Positions 1-9,546 are shown, numbered from the stretch's first letter. The stretch is DNA of 64,000 nt from Sinorhizobium glycinis (GCF_001651865.1 NZ_LPUX01000055.1:310001-374000); one strand, 5' to 3'. A program made the numbers and translations. The notes: a model not told the origin generated them from the sequence alone.

Positions 1-613
1 GGGCTCCGAATGCACCGATCGTAGCCTCCGGCACCTTGTAGGGCGAGGTGCCGGCATGGAGGATTGCCCGCTCGCGACTTGCCAGTCCACGACACGCATA
101 GGACTGTTGATCGATGCATTTGGGAATTCTGAGAATTTGGTCCCCCGGCAGCCCAAGGTCCCGCACAAGTTCTTCTTGAAGCTCGGTCGTCGAGGCAACG
201 ACGTAATGGCAGCGCCGCATGCTCATGCGTCGAATGGCTCGCCAGACGGCCGCAAGCGCCCCCTGCCGCCGCTCGAGATCGTGAACGATCTGGACAACCG
301 TGCCCTGTAGCGGAAGCGGCACCGCCTCGCTGTGGATGACAAGGTCCGGACGAAACCGGTTGATGATGCCCATCGCCCGTAGCCACGCCGCGACCGAAGC
401 CGGCCCGCTCAAAGGCGTCCGGCTCAATCCGATTATCGGCAGCTCGGTGCGAGGCGAAAGTAGCCGCTGAAATTTTTCACGACTTTCGAAGGCACCGACT
501 ACGATCTGCACCCGGTGCCCCAACTCCAGCATCGCCTGGGCAAGTGCAACAATGAAGATGCTCACACCGTCAGGCGAATCCAATGGTTCGCGCCGGGTCA
601 AGACAATACGCAT
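1..613 (-). CDS. Glycosyltransferase family 4, C-terminus cut by window edge
   Basis: I translated the minus strand by eye from ATG at 613 to the window edge and found 204 codons with no stop. An in-frame TGA lies 12 nt upstream of this ATG, so the start is almost fixed. The N-terminus begins MRIVLTRREPLDSPDGVSIF, typical of a GT-B glycosyltransferase with an open glycine-rich donor-side loop. Residues near the edge (LHAGTSPYKVPE) look like the start of the second GT-B domain, so perhaps 150-200 residues are missing. It heads leftwards in the same direction as the other polysaccharide genes and probably adds one sugar of the repeat unit. Donor and acceptor cannot be read from sequence. The GT4 assignment is inferred from fold-level similarity only. 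Confidence 0.75.
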   Translation of the reverse strand, partial: MRIVLTRREPLDSPDGVSIFIVALAQAMLELGHRVQIVVGAFESREKFQRLLSPRTELPIIGLSRTPLSGPASVAAWLRAMGIINRFRPDLVIHSEAVPLPLQGTVVQIVHDLERRQGALAAVWRAIRRMSMRRCHYVVASTTELQEELVRDLGLPGDQILRIPKCIDQQSYACRGLASRERAILHAGTSPYKVPEATIGAFGA

Positions 614-868
614 CGGACCAAACCGTCACAGAGGCACCGGCACGCGGCCAGCCGTCGCACCCGTGGCCTTATCAACAATGGAAATAATGCGGGCGTCACG
701 AGTTCCATACGCCGCACGGAACCTTCTCCGAGAACACGAAACGGTAGGATCGGTCCTGGGGACCGATTGATCAACGACAAATAGGGAGTACCCCCCACCG
801 TGGGCATGCCGTGCCACGCAGCGGCCGGCTCCGCCGGCGCCACGGCTCCGGGCTAGCCTCCATCGCTC

Positions 869-2047
869 TCACGACGCTGCCACGAAGGCTCGGACCGGGC
901 GCCTGACCAGGGATTCATAGATGGGCATTAGCCGATTGAAGTTTGCTTCGGGCGTGTACTGCTGCTGGTAGGCGGTAAAGGCGCAGTCTGCCAATCCCTC
1001 CAGGGCGGATCGGTTCGAAAGCGCCCAGCGCACCCGATCGGCTAGCGCGGCGGCATTGCCGGCAGGAACAACAAAGCCGGTGACGTCTGGTTCCACGACC
1101 CCTTTGATCCATGGTAGATCCGAGCAGATGACCGGCAGCCGGCTTGCGAAGGCCTCGATGACGGTCATTGGAAACAATTCCGTCCCTTTCGACGGAAAAA
1201 GCAGGAATGCTGCGGACTGCATCTCCCTCAGCACCGTTTCGCGCGGCTGGCGCCCGAGATACTCTACGCGCCCGCCGGCGGATTTGACGAGCGGTGCCAA
1301 GGGTCCGTCGCCGATGATCCGCAGCGGATAGTCGATCTCCTTCCACGCGTCGAGCAACGTCGCGACCCCCTTATGGTGCTCATCGAGCCGACCGACGAAC
1401 AGCCCTCCGTTGCGACGAAGCGTACCGAGGGCCGGAGGCCCGGCGACCGCGTTCGGCTTGACGACAATGCGTTCGGCCGGCAAGCCGCCTTCCACAAGCT
1501 TGCGCTTGGCCCAGTCGGTAAGGGCAATGAAGCGGTCAACCTTGCGGGACCAGGTGCCGGCTCTCTTGTGAAACTCGACCATTGCGGCAAGGGCAAGCGT
1601 GCCCGGCAGGGAATTCCTGTAGACTTTCTTGGGAACGGTCCACCAGCAGGGGTGCTGGAGACTTCGCTCCCGAAGTTTCTCATCGGGATAAAGCAATGCG
1701 CTCGGGCAGAGAATTCTGAAATTATGCAAGGTCATTACTGACGGCACGCCGGCCTCCCGGCACGCATCCAGAATCGAAGGGCTCAGGAGAGGAAAGAAAT
1801 TATGAATATGGACGACATCCGGTGAATATTCCGCCAATTTTCGGGACAGGGCACGCCGTGAGAGGGGGTTGTAGACAACCCCCAAGGCGGTCGAAATCCT
1901 TCGCGAGACCTGCACGATATCGTCATTCGTGGCGGAGAACAGCTCGACGTCGACCCCGTTCTGCCTGAGGCAGGCGAGTTCCTCCCGAACCACGCTGTCC
2001 TCTCCGCTCCTTATCTGATAAAAATTATGAACCAGCAAAACGCGCAT
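869..2047 (-). CDS. Glycosyltransferase family 4
   Basis: A 392-residue GT-B enzyme. The N-terminus MRVLLVHNFYQ leads into the acceptor domain, with LHNFRILCPSALL around residue 115, a pattern common in GT4 enzymes. The second domain has GLFVGRLDEHHKG followed by the E-x7-E type region LFPMTVIEAFASRLPVIC, which binds the nucleotide-sugar donor. No signal peptide or membrane span is seen, so it should act on the cytoplasmic face of the inner membrane. A GTG 12 nt upstream is an alternative start; I prefer the ATG because AGAAGG lies 11 nt before it and the family starts there. It follows the ExoF-like gene closely and lies about 255 bp before the edge glycosyltransferase; that gap shows no gene. 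Substrate unknown. Confidence 0.88.
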   Translation of the reverse strand: MRVLLVHNFYQIRSGEDSVVREELACLRQNGVDVELFSATNDDIVQVSRRISTALGVVYNPLSRRALSRKLAEYSPDVVHIHNFFPLLSPSILDACREAGVPSVMTLHNFRILCPSALLYPDEKLRERSLQHPCWWTVPKKVYRNSLPGTLALAAMVEFHKRAGTWSRKVDRFIALTDWAKRKLVEGGLPAERIVVKPNAVAGPPALGTLRRNGGLFVGRLDEHHKGVATLLDAWKEIDYPLRIIGDGPLAPLVKSAGGRVEYLGRQPRETVLREMQSAAFLLFPSKGTELFPMTVIEAFASRLPVICSDLPWIKGVVEPDVTGFVVPAGNAAALADRVRWALSNRSALEGLADCAFTAYQQQYTPEANFNRLMPIYESLVRRPVRAFVAAS

Positions 2048-2069
2048 CCGAGGCCGCACCTTCTAAACC

Positions 2070-3368
2070 TCAGTTGGCCACGGCTGGGGCCGGTGGCGAC
2101 GACGCAACGGCCCGGGTAAAGTCCGGTTTGGGCAAAACGACCTCAACCACGTCACCGGGCGCGAGCCCCAGATCTTCGCTGCCGGGGAGCATCTCGGATC
2201 CCTGCTCTCGCTGTCTGTGGACCTTTATTTCGGGCCGATCCGTTACTGCCAGCAAAGTGGCTTGGGATTGACCCGTGAGCGCCAGCTTCTGGGCGGTCCC
2301 CTCAAGACGTGCCGAGACCTGTGCAAGGTTCATATAGGCCTCCTGCAGGTCCCGCCAGGCAGCGATCTGTCGTTCACTGTCAATCTTGTTCAACTGCCGG
2401 ATGTATTCGCCGCGCTGGCGCTCGATGTTCGACGCCTGGACGATTGTGTCGAGGAGCTGGGTTGATGACAGAAGCATAGCTCGACGGGCTTCAGCCAGGC
2501 GCGTGGTCGGCGCCAAACCTTTCTGAAACAGCTCCCTGACGCTCTCGTAGTCGCCTGCATCTGCCTGGTTTCCTTCTTCATCCCTCTTCTTCTTTTCAGC
2601 GAGGAGCTTCAGTTGCCGGTTCGTCTCCTCGACTGCCTTGCGCAGAAGCGCCTTGTCTTTTTCACTGTCTGCCAGACGAGCCTCGATATGCGCAGTTGCC
2701 GTTTCCTTCAGTCGCGCGGCAAGCGCGTCAGGCACCGGCACGTTCCCAACCTGTTCGACATCCTCGCCGAGCTCGGTGCGAAGGCGCCAGATTCGTGCCT
2801 GTTCCGTTGCGAACTGCGCCCAAAGGGCCTGATACTCGGAACGGAAATCGGCCGCTTCCACGAGTGGATTTGCGACACGCATCTGGGCAACGCTGTAGCC
2901 CCCCGCGACCGCCACGGCGTGCCGGACGGTCATACTGGGCCGAAATACGTATTCGCCGGGCCTGGTCACATCACCAAAAACATAGATGGGGCGGTATTCG
3001 GCCACCGATACGACGACCTGGTCGACCTGGACCAGGTGTGAGATTTCGCTTCCGTCCGCGGTCGCCTGCCGATACTGCTTGTTAGCGAGACCGCCGGCGA
3101 GCATTTCCTGTGCTTCGTCGACAGAAAGGCCGCTGACCCGGACCTCGCCGACGAGCGGCAAGTTCACTTCGCCGTCCACTCCGATCAGCAATCGCTGCCT
3201 GAAATCCGGAATACCGGTGACGGAGACTTCCAGCGTATCACCAGGCTGCAGCTTATATTCGGCAAGTGCCGATGTCGGCAGCAGGGCCAGGGCGCCAGCG
3301 ATCGGAACAAGACAGGGCGAAGCCGTGACCAGCGACAGCGCCGACAACAAGGATTTCAAGAGCTTCAT
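2070..3368 (-). CDS. ExoF/Wza-like polysaccharide export protein
   Basis: A 432-residue periplasmic/outer-membrane polysaccharide export (OPX) protein. The chosen ATG opens a classical signal peptide (MKLLKSLLSALSL ... TSALA) followed by YKLQPGDTLEVSVTGIPDF, the OPX Poly_export motif. A second SLBB-like segment has YVFGDVTRPGEYVF near residue 140, and a long charged coiled-coil region spans about residues 200-370. This architecture matches S. meliloti ExoF rather than the short Wza lipoproteins. The frame is open 36 codons further upstream, but that stretch has no signal-peptide logic. With the neighbouring Wzx, Wzy and Wzz-like genes it completes a Wzx/Wzy-dependent export route. No TPR or kinase part is present. 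Confidence 0.9.
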   Translation of the reverse strand: MKLLKSLLSALSLVTASPCLVPIAGALALLPTSALAEYKLQPGDTLEVSVTGIPDFRQRLLIGVDGEVNLPLVGEVRVSGLSVDEAQEMLAGGLANKQYRQATADGSEISHLVQVDQVVVSVAEYRPIYVFGDVTRPGEYVFRPSMTVRHAVAVAGGYSVAQMRVANPLVEAADFRSEYQALWAQFATEQARIWRLRTELGEDVEQVGNVPVPDALAARLKETATAHIEARLADSEKDKALLRKAVEETNRQLKLLAEKKKRDEEGNQADAGDYESVRELFQKGLAPTTRLAEARRAMLLSSTQLLDTIVQASNIERQRGEYIRQLNKIDSERQIAAWRDLQEAYMNLAQVSARLEGTAQKLALTGQSQATLLAVTDRPEIKVHRQREQGSEMLPGSEDLGLAPGDVVEVVLPKPDFTRAVASSPPAPAVAN

Positions 3369-3665
3369 GGGGGCCCCCCGACGGCTTGCCCGGCATGCTC
3401 CCGGCGGCTTGGCATTGGATTGCCCGCCGCCGGCGAACCCGCACGTTCCAGGGCCACATGCTACCAGAAGAAGCACGGCCGAGAGCGGCGCTAATGGCTG
3501 GGGCGCCGGTTCTTCCGGGGCACTCCTCCTGGAGGCGCTGAGGTTCTCTGCCCGCTTGTGACAGATACCGGCGGTGCCTCCTTGTCCCCCTCAGGGTCCG
3601 GCAGGCGTTCAGCCGGATTGGCGTGCAGGTCTGAGAGGCCATCCGCCGGCGCTCACTCGCATCGA
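3369..3665. other. Intergenic leader between Wzy-like and ExoF-like genes
   Basis: About 297 bp of GC-rich DNA separate the end of the polymerase gene from the ExoF-like start. I see no convincing gene on either strand and no clear terminator or sigma-70 promoter. The ExoF frame stays open back to 3476 without a sensible N-terminus. A promoter for the ExoF-like and glycosyltransferase genes may lie here but cannot be pointed to. Confidence 0.4.
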
Positions 3666-5186
3666 TCAGCCCGGCCCCTGTAGAGCGGATACGTCAGCCG
3701 GCGGCTCTTGCGCCTCACGTGCTTCAAAATCGGCTTTAGGCATTTTGGAAATTCCCTCCAAAGCCGGCACAGCGCGCTCCTCTTCAACCGAGCCCGGCAG
3801 ATCGCCGGTCGCGGGCGCGCCGCATTCGCGTTCGGACAGATGCGCGACCAGCGGAATACGGCTTCGAAGGGGTCTGGCCGGGACGGATTCCACGGACTCG
3901 GCCCGAGCGCTGGCGCGCAGTGCGATCAGGTAGCCGTATACGAAAGCTATCCCAACGATCTGTATAGGGCTCTCGAGGGCTGGATTGACGAACATCGCGA
4001 GGAAAATGATCACGAAGAGCGCCGACGCATGGTCTCTGACGCCGCGCGGCAATCTGGGTGGCGGGAACGCCGCCGATATAGCAGACACAATCAAGACGAA
4101 TCCAATGACTCCCGTCCGCAACATGGATTGAAAGAACGAATTGTGAATTCCAACTGAGAGTATCTCGAGCAGCCTGGCGTGCGTTATGTTCCTGATGTCA
4201 GGAAGAAAGGTGAAATCCGCGAAACCCGGGAACTCATATCGCCACTGGACCGACTCTTTTCCAAATCCGATGCCAATGCCGTATGTATCCGCCACGGATG
4301 CGAGGGTGTCCGAAATGAAGACGAGGCGGATCCCGGAGTTCGCGTCCAGAGTCAGGGTTTGAGGTATGAAGTTCAGTCCGACGGCATAGGCGGCGACCAT
4401 TGTCGTAACCAGACATATGGCCACCAATCGACCAGGAATGCCAACCAGCATGGCGATTATCGTGACCGCAAGCACCCTGAACTGAGCGAAGGGGCTCACG
4501 AGGGCAATCCCCAGTATGAGCAAAAGGCCGCCGTACCGGCGCCAGTCATTCGTCAGAAAAACAGCACCCGCTATGAAGAACATGGCGGTGACAATATTGT
4601 TGATGAAAGAACCATAAAGGTACAGAACGGCGGATGCCGGAGCTGCACCTTGATATTGCACGCCCTGCTGAAACATCACCGCGGGCCCGACAACAAGAGA
4701 CAGGAACAGGAAAACCGGCGCACTGAAAAAGGGGGTACCCCCTATAAGCCTCCGGCGAAAATAAGCCTTGGATGCCCACGCGACGGAGAAGAAGCCTACC
4801 GTTGGGACGAGTTGCCTTATGACCGCTTCTTGGAGGAAGTGAACCTGCCAGGAGTCCGGCATGAGCCGATACCTGGACAGCAGGGCAATGAACACGCAGA
4901 AAGCGGTGTAGATCGCCAGCAGACGAGGCGGGGCGGTCTGCCGCAGAACGGCATAGGCCAGGCAAACACCGACCGGGACGACGACGAAGAGGGGACCGAT
5001 CAGGCGCAGCGATATCCCGAGCGCGCAGGCCAGCCAAATGCCGGGGAGAAACAGGATGTAGTCGAGCACGTCGGGGGAAGGACTGCGACCAAGATGCAAG
5101 CCGACCGGTGGGGGTGGCGGTTCGCGTGGCTTCCCGCGATCAGTGCGGCGGCGCTGCCGACCGGAGCGTGACGCACGGTGGATCAT
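3666..5186 (-). CDS. O-antigen-ligase/Wzy-type polysaccharide polymerase
   Basis: A 506-residue integral membrane protein with about ten to twelve hydrophobic segments between residues 40 and 420. A proline/arginine-rich cytoplasmic N-terminus (TDRGKPREPPPPPVG) precedes them and a soluble acidic tail follows. The motif GIHNSFFQSMLRTGVIG around residue 350 is the hallmark H-N-x-x-(x)-x-x-x-G pattern of Wzy/WaaL/ExoQ proteins. It should polymerise lipid-linked repeat units in the periplasm. The start ATG overlaps the stop of the preceding co-polymerase by four bases (ATGA), so the two are translationally coupled. Wzy proteins diverge quickly, so the family call rests on topology, the HNSFF motif and neighbours. 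Ligase activity cannot be excluded. Confidence 0.8.
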   Translation of the reverse strand: MIHRASRSGRQRRRTDRGKPREPPPPPVGLHLGRSPSPDVLDYILFLPGIWLACALGISLRLIGPLFVVVPVGVCLAYAVLRQTAPPRLLAIYTAFCVFIALLSRYRLMPDSWQVHFLQEAVIRQLVPTVGFFSVAWASKAYFRRRLIGGTPFFSAPVFLFLSLVVGPAVMFQQGVQYQGAAPASAVLYLYGSFINNIVTAMFFIAGAVFLTNDWRRYGGLLLILGIALVSPFAQFRVLAVTIIAMLVGIPGRLVAICLVTTMVAAYAVGLNFIPQTLTLDANSGIRLVFISDTLASVADTYGIGIGFGKESVQWRYEFPGFADFTFLPDIRNITHARLLEILSVGIHNSFFQSMLRTGVIGFVLIVSAISAAFPPPRLPRGVRDHASALFVIIFLAMFVNPALESPIQIVGIAFVYGYLIALRASARAESVESVPARPLRSRIPLVAHLSERECGAPATGDLPGSVEEERAVPALEGISKMPKADFEAREAQEPPADVSALQGPG

Positions 5187-6886
5187 GCCCCCATCCTGTT
5201 CACAATGATCGCCGCGACCTTCTCTGCGGGAATGATGTGCAGGATCGCTTCGAGATGATCGGAGGAAGTGCGCCGCGCCTTCAGCACCACGACGACCGCG
5301 CTGATGACATCCATCGCCGCTTCCAGATCGGCGGTAAGGTCGGTGCTCTGAAAATCAACCACGACACAATCGTATTCTTGCTGCAGGCGCTGGAGCGCGG
5401 CGGTGATTGAGAGTGAGGCATTAAGTTCGGACGTCGGCGCCGTGGGCCTGAGTACGAGGCATTCCAACCCATTGTGATCCGTGGGAATGGTGGCAAACGC
5501 CCTGGCGAGCTTGCGACCCGGGTCCGCGTTCAGCATCGGCTTGCCGGCCAAGGGCTTTTGCCAATTGGCGTCGACGAGCAGCGTCTTTTGCCCGGTCTCC
5601 GCGACGACCCTTGCGAGATGAACCGCAACCGTGGAGCTTCCGGATCTGGCTACGGGCGACGCGACACCGATGACAAATCCGCGCTGATGACCTTGTACTC
5701 CGGGCATCCGGGCGGCGACTTTGCTCATCGTACTGTGGAGCGCAGGCGAGTCGTTTGAGTAGATGGGCTGCAAGCACTGCTCGCTGGGTTCCAGGACAAT
5801 CCACTCGCTGCGAGATATTCGGGGGATCTCCGCAATCCGGTCAAGACCGGTCGACCTGCGTACATCCTCCGCCGTTTCCAGGGAGCGGTCCGTCGCTTCC
5901 CGGATCAATGCATGGCCGAAGCCGGCAACACCACCAGCGATGATCGAGACTGCCACCACCAGAATCATTGGGGGCCAACTGCGCCGATGAGGCGGTTCGG
6001 CTGCCGTAATGACCCTTGCGGTCGGAATGAGTGACGACGCGCTCGAGTCCGAATGGGCTCGCTGCAGAAGGGCATTGTACAGGGAGCGATAAACCTCGGC
6101 CGTACTCTGCTGCTCGCGGAAACGGGCTCTTGTGTTCTCGGCGGTCTGAGGGTCCGACGGGAGTTTCTTCAGTGCCTCGGTGGCAAAGGCCTTGTCCCGG
6201 AGTTCCGTCAGGCGCTGTTGCAAGTCCAATGCTGCTTCCGCGCGCGCCGACAGCCTGAGTTCGCGCTGATTTTCGATGTAGCTGCCGGCGATTGCATTCG
6301 CGAGCTCGGCCGAGAAGTAAGGATCCTGCGAGGTGAAGCCGATCTCGACAGCATTGGAGAAACCCAGCTGACGAACGGAAAGTCCGTACCTCAGGCGGAT
6401 CGTCGCCTCATGGCGGAGATTGGGCTCGACCGTTGGCAGTTCGGTGCCGAAAAGAGATGCCAGTCGGCTGCGCACATAGCCGGTGACCCGCTCCCGTAAG
6501 CCCTCATCCGTCCGCATAAATTCTTCGTCTTCCAAAAGCCCGGTACGGTCAACGGCGCGCCCCACCACTTCGTCCGACTGAATTACCTGGATCTGGTTAT
6601 CGACATGGGCCCGCGCATCCGCAATCTCAACTTCGTCAGCCTGCAGAGGGGGCGGAGATGAAAGCAGGATCGTCGCGTAGGCCGTGTAAAGTCCGGGCGA
6701 AAGGATCGCAAATACTCCGCCGAGACCGAGGCTCACGGCCATCCAGAAGAGGCAGATGCGCCAACTCCGTCGACTAAATCTTATGATGTCTTCCACGGAC
6801 AGCGTGTCGCGATCCTTTGGGGGGGGGAAGGCCGGCTCGTGAGGCGACCCGGGCGACGGAACCACGAAGTGATCGGTGGCGAGCAT
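5183..6886 (-). CDS. Wzz/ExoP-like polysaccharide co-polymerase with degenerate Walker A
   Basis: A 567-residue polysaccharide co-polymerase of the ExoP type. An N-terminal Wzz domain has TM1 near residue 50 (ICLFWMAVSLGLGGVFAIL), a coiled periplasmic part, and TM2 near residue 300 (PMILVVAVSIIAGGVAGF). A cytoplasmic BY-kinase-like domain follows. The Walker A region reads ASPVARSGSSTVAVHLA, with serine (residue 417) where the invariant lysine of GKST belongs. Walker A' (TLLVDANW) and a Walker B-like strand (DCVVVDFQSTD) remain. The C-terminus ends without a tyrosine cluster. It is therefore probably a structural chain-length regulator without kinase activity. The start is set by AGGAG eight bases before this ATG. 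An upstream start would overlap the flippase gene. Confidence 0.87.
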   Translation of the reverse strand: MLATDHFVVPSPGSPHEPAFPPPKDRDTLSVEDIIRFSRRSWRICLFWMAVSLGLGGVFAILSPGLYTAYATILLSSPPPLQADEVEIADARAHVDNQIQVIQSDEVVGRAVDRTGLLEDEEFMRTDEGLRERVTGYVRSRLASLFGTELPTVEPNLRHEATIRLRYGLSVRQLGFSNAVEIGFTSQDPYFSAELANAIAGSYIENQRELRLSARAEAALDLQQRLTELRDKAFATEALKKLPSDPQTAENTRARFREQQSTAEVYRSLYNALLQRAHSDSSASSLIPTARVITAAEPPHRRSWPPMILVVAVSIIAGGVAGFGHALIREATDRSLETAEDVRRSTGLDRIAEIPRISRSEWIVLEPSEQCLQPIYSNDSPALHSTMSKVAARMPGVQGHQRGFVIGVASPVARSGSSTVAVHLARVVAETGQKTLLVDANWQKPLAGKPMLNADPGRKLARAFATIPTDHNGLECLVLRPTAPTSELNASLSITAALQRLQQEYDCVVVDFQSTDLTADLEAAMDVISAVVVVLKARRTSSDHLEAILHIIPAEKVAAIIVNRMGA

Positions 6887-6896
6887 ATTGAAACTC

Positions 6897-8210
6897 CTAC
6901 GCGCGACCTGCCTCATCCTCTAGCGGCACGGTTTCGGAGGCCGGCAGATACCCTCGCGCCGGGCCTGTGTCGTGTGCCGATGCCGCGCTAACAACGGCTG
7001 CTCCGCCAATAAGGAAGAACCCGGCCGAAACCACTAGTACGACGACTTCCTTGGCCACCAGCGCATACACAATGGCTTCCCCCGACATGAGGAACGACAA
7101 CTGGTACGAGGCATACAGGAATACTAGAAGTCCGGAGACATTAAGCACTATCCATTCACGTTCATATCCGTAATTGAACATGAATATATTCGATGTAACT
7201 GTACTAACATTCATCAGAAATGGCAAAATCGACATTGCGCGCACGATAGGAAGAGCGCCTGCATATTCGTCCCCAAAGAAGAACAATATTACATAAGGAG
7301 CAACAAAGAACATCCCGACACTCATCGCCACCCCACCTGCTACGGTGAATAGCGACCGCGTTATCAGCGCTATTCCGGCCGCAGGGTCGACCTGGGCATA
7401 ATATGCAACCCGCGGCGTAAATGTATCCATGAGCAATCTGAAGAATACCCGTGCTACTTGCAGGAATTTTTCGGCGACAGAGTACTGTCCGGCCGCCACA
7501 TAACCTTCGAAATGTCCGACAAGCGGAACAGGCAGGGTGATAAGGACGCGCTCGACGGCGGCAAAGAGGAATCCGCGCCAGCCGTAGCGCAGCTGCATAC
7601 CAATGGCCGAAAGCGTCAAGCACCTGAAGCCGCCGAACCCAATCGGACGAATAAAGGGTAGACAGACCAGGCCGCTGATAACGGGAACTCCGCTCTGGAT
7701 GGCAACGGCGAGCGCGAGCTGGTCGGGTGATGCGACCATGGCGACGAAAAACACGAGCGCGAGAAGGCGAGCAACAACGACTGCGACGGCTGCTTGCCAG
7801 GCGCGTTCCAGGCCGATGAAGAGCCAGGAGGGGAAAAAGATGCCGCCGGCAGCCGATAGCATGGCGCACAAGAATATCGGCCTGCTGAGCGCCAGAACGT
7901 TACCGGCCAGCACTAGACCGACCAGGCATGCGGCAGCGAACAGCATCGTCTTGGTGGCAGTAACCTGAGCAAGGACGGACGCGATCGCCGCCGGGTCGTG
8001 CCGGATGGAGGCAACCTTGCGCTGCGCGGTCCAATGAAATCCGTAGGCCACGACGCTGGCCGCCAGTTGTCCGATGGCGATTGCATACGCATACTGCCCG
8101 AAACTTAATGGTCCCAGGACACGTCCGGCATAGGGCAACAGGATCAGCGGCTGCAGGACGTCACAGGCATGCATGATGGCGAGACTGGCGGCCTGTTTGC
8201 GTAGATTCAT
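6897..8210 (-). CDS. Wzx-type flippase, polysaccharide biosynthesis family
   Basis: A 437-residue membrane protein with about twelve hydrophobic helices, of the MATE/MOP Wzx superfamily. The N-terminus ASLAIMHACDVLQPLILLPY ... VLGPLSFGQYAYA carries the usual Wzx signature in TM1-TM2, with FHWTAQRKVA after it. It should flip undecaprenyl-diphosphate-linked repeat units across the inner membrane. The start is chosen for GGAGG six bases upstream of ATG. The downstream co-polymerase gene follows after ten bases. Part of the gene (7,080-7,300) is visibly richer in A+T than flanking genes, as is common for horizontally exchanged Wzx genes. Confidence 0.9.
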   Translation of the reverse strand: MNLRKQAASLAIMHACDVLQPLILLPYAGRVLGPLSFGQYAYAIAIGQLAASVVAYGFHWTAQRKVASIRHDPAAIASVLAQVTATKTMLFAAACLVGLVLAGNVLALSRPIFLCAMLSAAGGIFFPSWLFIGLERAWQAAVAVVVARLLALVFFVAMVASPDQLALAVAIQSGVPVISGLVCLPFIRPIGFGGFRCLTLSAIGMQLRYGWRGFLFAAVERVLITLPVPLVGHFEGYVAAGQYSVAEKFLQVARVFFRLLMDTFTPRVAYYAQVDPAAGIALITRSLFTVAGGVAMSVGMFFVAPYVILFFFGDEYAGALPIVRAMSILPFLMNVSTVTSNIFMFNYGYEREWIVLNVSGLLVFLYASYQLSFLMSGEAIVYALVAKEVVVLVVSAGFFLIGGAAVVSAASAHDTGPARGYLPASETVPLEDEAGRA

Positions 8211-8388
8211 GAGCAGCCTCCAGACCGATGCCGATAGAGGCAATGTAGACCACGCTGTCCGCGGATGGGCGGCAGTGCTCCCAGCCTGGCGTCATCTATC
8301 TGCAGCGCCGCGAGGACAGCCCGGAAAGGAACCTGATTGGACCGGAAACTCGGAGGTCCGAATGTGTACACTGGGTAAGCCTCACCTT

Positions 8389-9177
8389 CTAACCGTTACG
8401 AATCCGGCGCCTGGGAAACAGCGACGCCTGCAGCAATGCCAGGATGAACAGACTGTTCGTCACCAGGTACCTGCTCGCCAGACGGCGCGGATCCTGGAAG
8501 AGCCGGTGCAGCCATTCCAGCCCGCTATCCTGCATCCATAGCGGCGCGCGTTTGATGTCGCCGGCGTGGAAATCGAAGGCCGCTCCCACCCCCAACATCA
8601 CCGCCTCGATCCGGCCGCGATGCGCCTGCATCCAGCCTTCCTGCTTGGGACATCCAAGCGCCACCCAGACGATCCTCGCACCGGACTGATTGATCATGCT
8701 GACCACCGCCTCGTCCTCCCCGGCAGTCAGAGGGCGCCGCGGAGGCGCGTAAGAGCCGACAATGTTTATGCCGGCAAATTCGGTCCGAATGCGCCGCTCT
8801 AGACGCTGGAGGGTGTCAGGACTTCCGCCGTACAGGAACATTTCCGTGCCAAGTTCCGATGCCCTCCGGCAACAATGCCACATCAGGTCCGGGCCGCTGA
8901 TGCGCGGCTGATCCGCGTGTCCCCGCCGTCTCAGGATCCAGGCCACAGGCGCCCCATCCGGCGCGACAAGGTCGGCGTTGCTTATCGCTTCCGCATGAGC
9001 GCGATTGCGGCGAGCGGTGACGACGCTGTGGACATTGCAGAGGAAAATCGTCCTGCTCTCCCGTCCCAGAGCCCATTCGAAGACGCAGTCGACTGCCTGC
9101 ACCCAGCCCAGAGCATGCACCGGCACACCGAGTACTTCCTCACGCATCTGTTGCTGATTGGACGCAAGCTCCGCCAT
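8389..9177 (-). CDS. WecG/TagA/CpsF family glycosyltransferase (GT26)
   Basis: A 262-residue soluble enzyme with the GT26 sequence pattern. It has NADLVAPDGAPVAWILRR at about residue 75, RISGPDLMWHCC shortly after, then FLYGGSPDTLQRLERRI and ARIVWVALGCPKQEGWM, matching the conserved blocks of WecG and TagA. These enzymes transfer N-acetyl-mannosamine(-uronate)-type sugars to the second position of a polyprenyl-diphosphate-linked sugar. ATG at 9177 is chosen because GAGGG lies just upstream; the frame is open to 9225. It is the first gene of the minus-strand assembly block, and about 180 bp separate it from the flippase. No initiating phosphoglycosyl transferase (ExoY/WcaJ type) is present in the window. 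Confidence 0.87.
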   Translation of the reverse strand: MAELASNQQQMREEVLGVPVHALGWVQAVDCVFEWALGRESRTIFLCNVHSVVTARRNRAHAEAISNADLVAPDGAPVAWILRRRGHADQPRISGPDLMWHCCRRASELGTEMFLYGGSPDTLQRLERRIRTEFAGINIVGSYAPPRRPLTAGEDEAVVSMINQSGARIVWVALGCPKQEGWMQAHRGRIEAVMLGVGAAFDFHAGDIKRAPLWMQDSGLEWLHRLFQDPRRLASRYLVTNSLFILALLQASLFPRRRIRNG

Positions 9178-9546
9178 GTCGCCCTCGATTGCCGAAAAGG
9201 ATGAACCATCACAGCGTGCCAGCACTCTGGGTTCAATTGCGATTCCGAACAGGGCAAGAGCGGGCGGCGCTCATTGGAGGTACCTAGAAGGAATGTCCGT
9301 TTTTCTCTTCCTGGTGCTGAAAGCGCGCGGAACGCTCGGGCCGGGAGGCGATACTTTGGTTGAGCGCGCTTCTCGGGTGGCGGGGCCGGACCAAAAAGTA
9401 TTAGCACTTTGGTTTAATCGGACGCGGTTGGCCCGCCTGCTAAAAGTTGAGGCTCCTAAACTTCTGCACGGGTGGATGTGGCGCGCTCTTCCAAGGTACC
9501 CTGATTGAGAAAAATGGTAGCAGATGCGGTAAGTCGAGTTGGCAAT
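9178..9546. other. Divergent regulatory region between GT26 and LuxR genes
   Basis: About 370 bp with no supported gene. It contains ACTTTGGTT twice in direct orientation (9353-9361 and 9406-9414), and CCAAAAAGT at 9391-9399 is close to an inverted copy. This cluster lies between the two divergent starts, so it could be a binding region for the adjacent LuxR-type protein. No clear -35/-10 pair is seen. Confidence 0.35.

Noticed and set aside
3369-3476. N-terminal extension of the ExoF-like gene beginning with a lipobox-like LLLVACG
   Set aside because: The hydrophobic part is too short for a lipoprotein signal, and a standard signal peptide starts at the downstream ATG.
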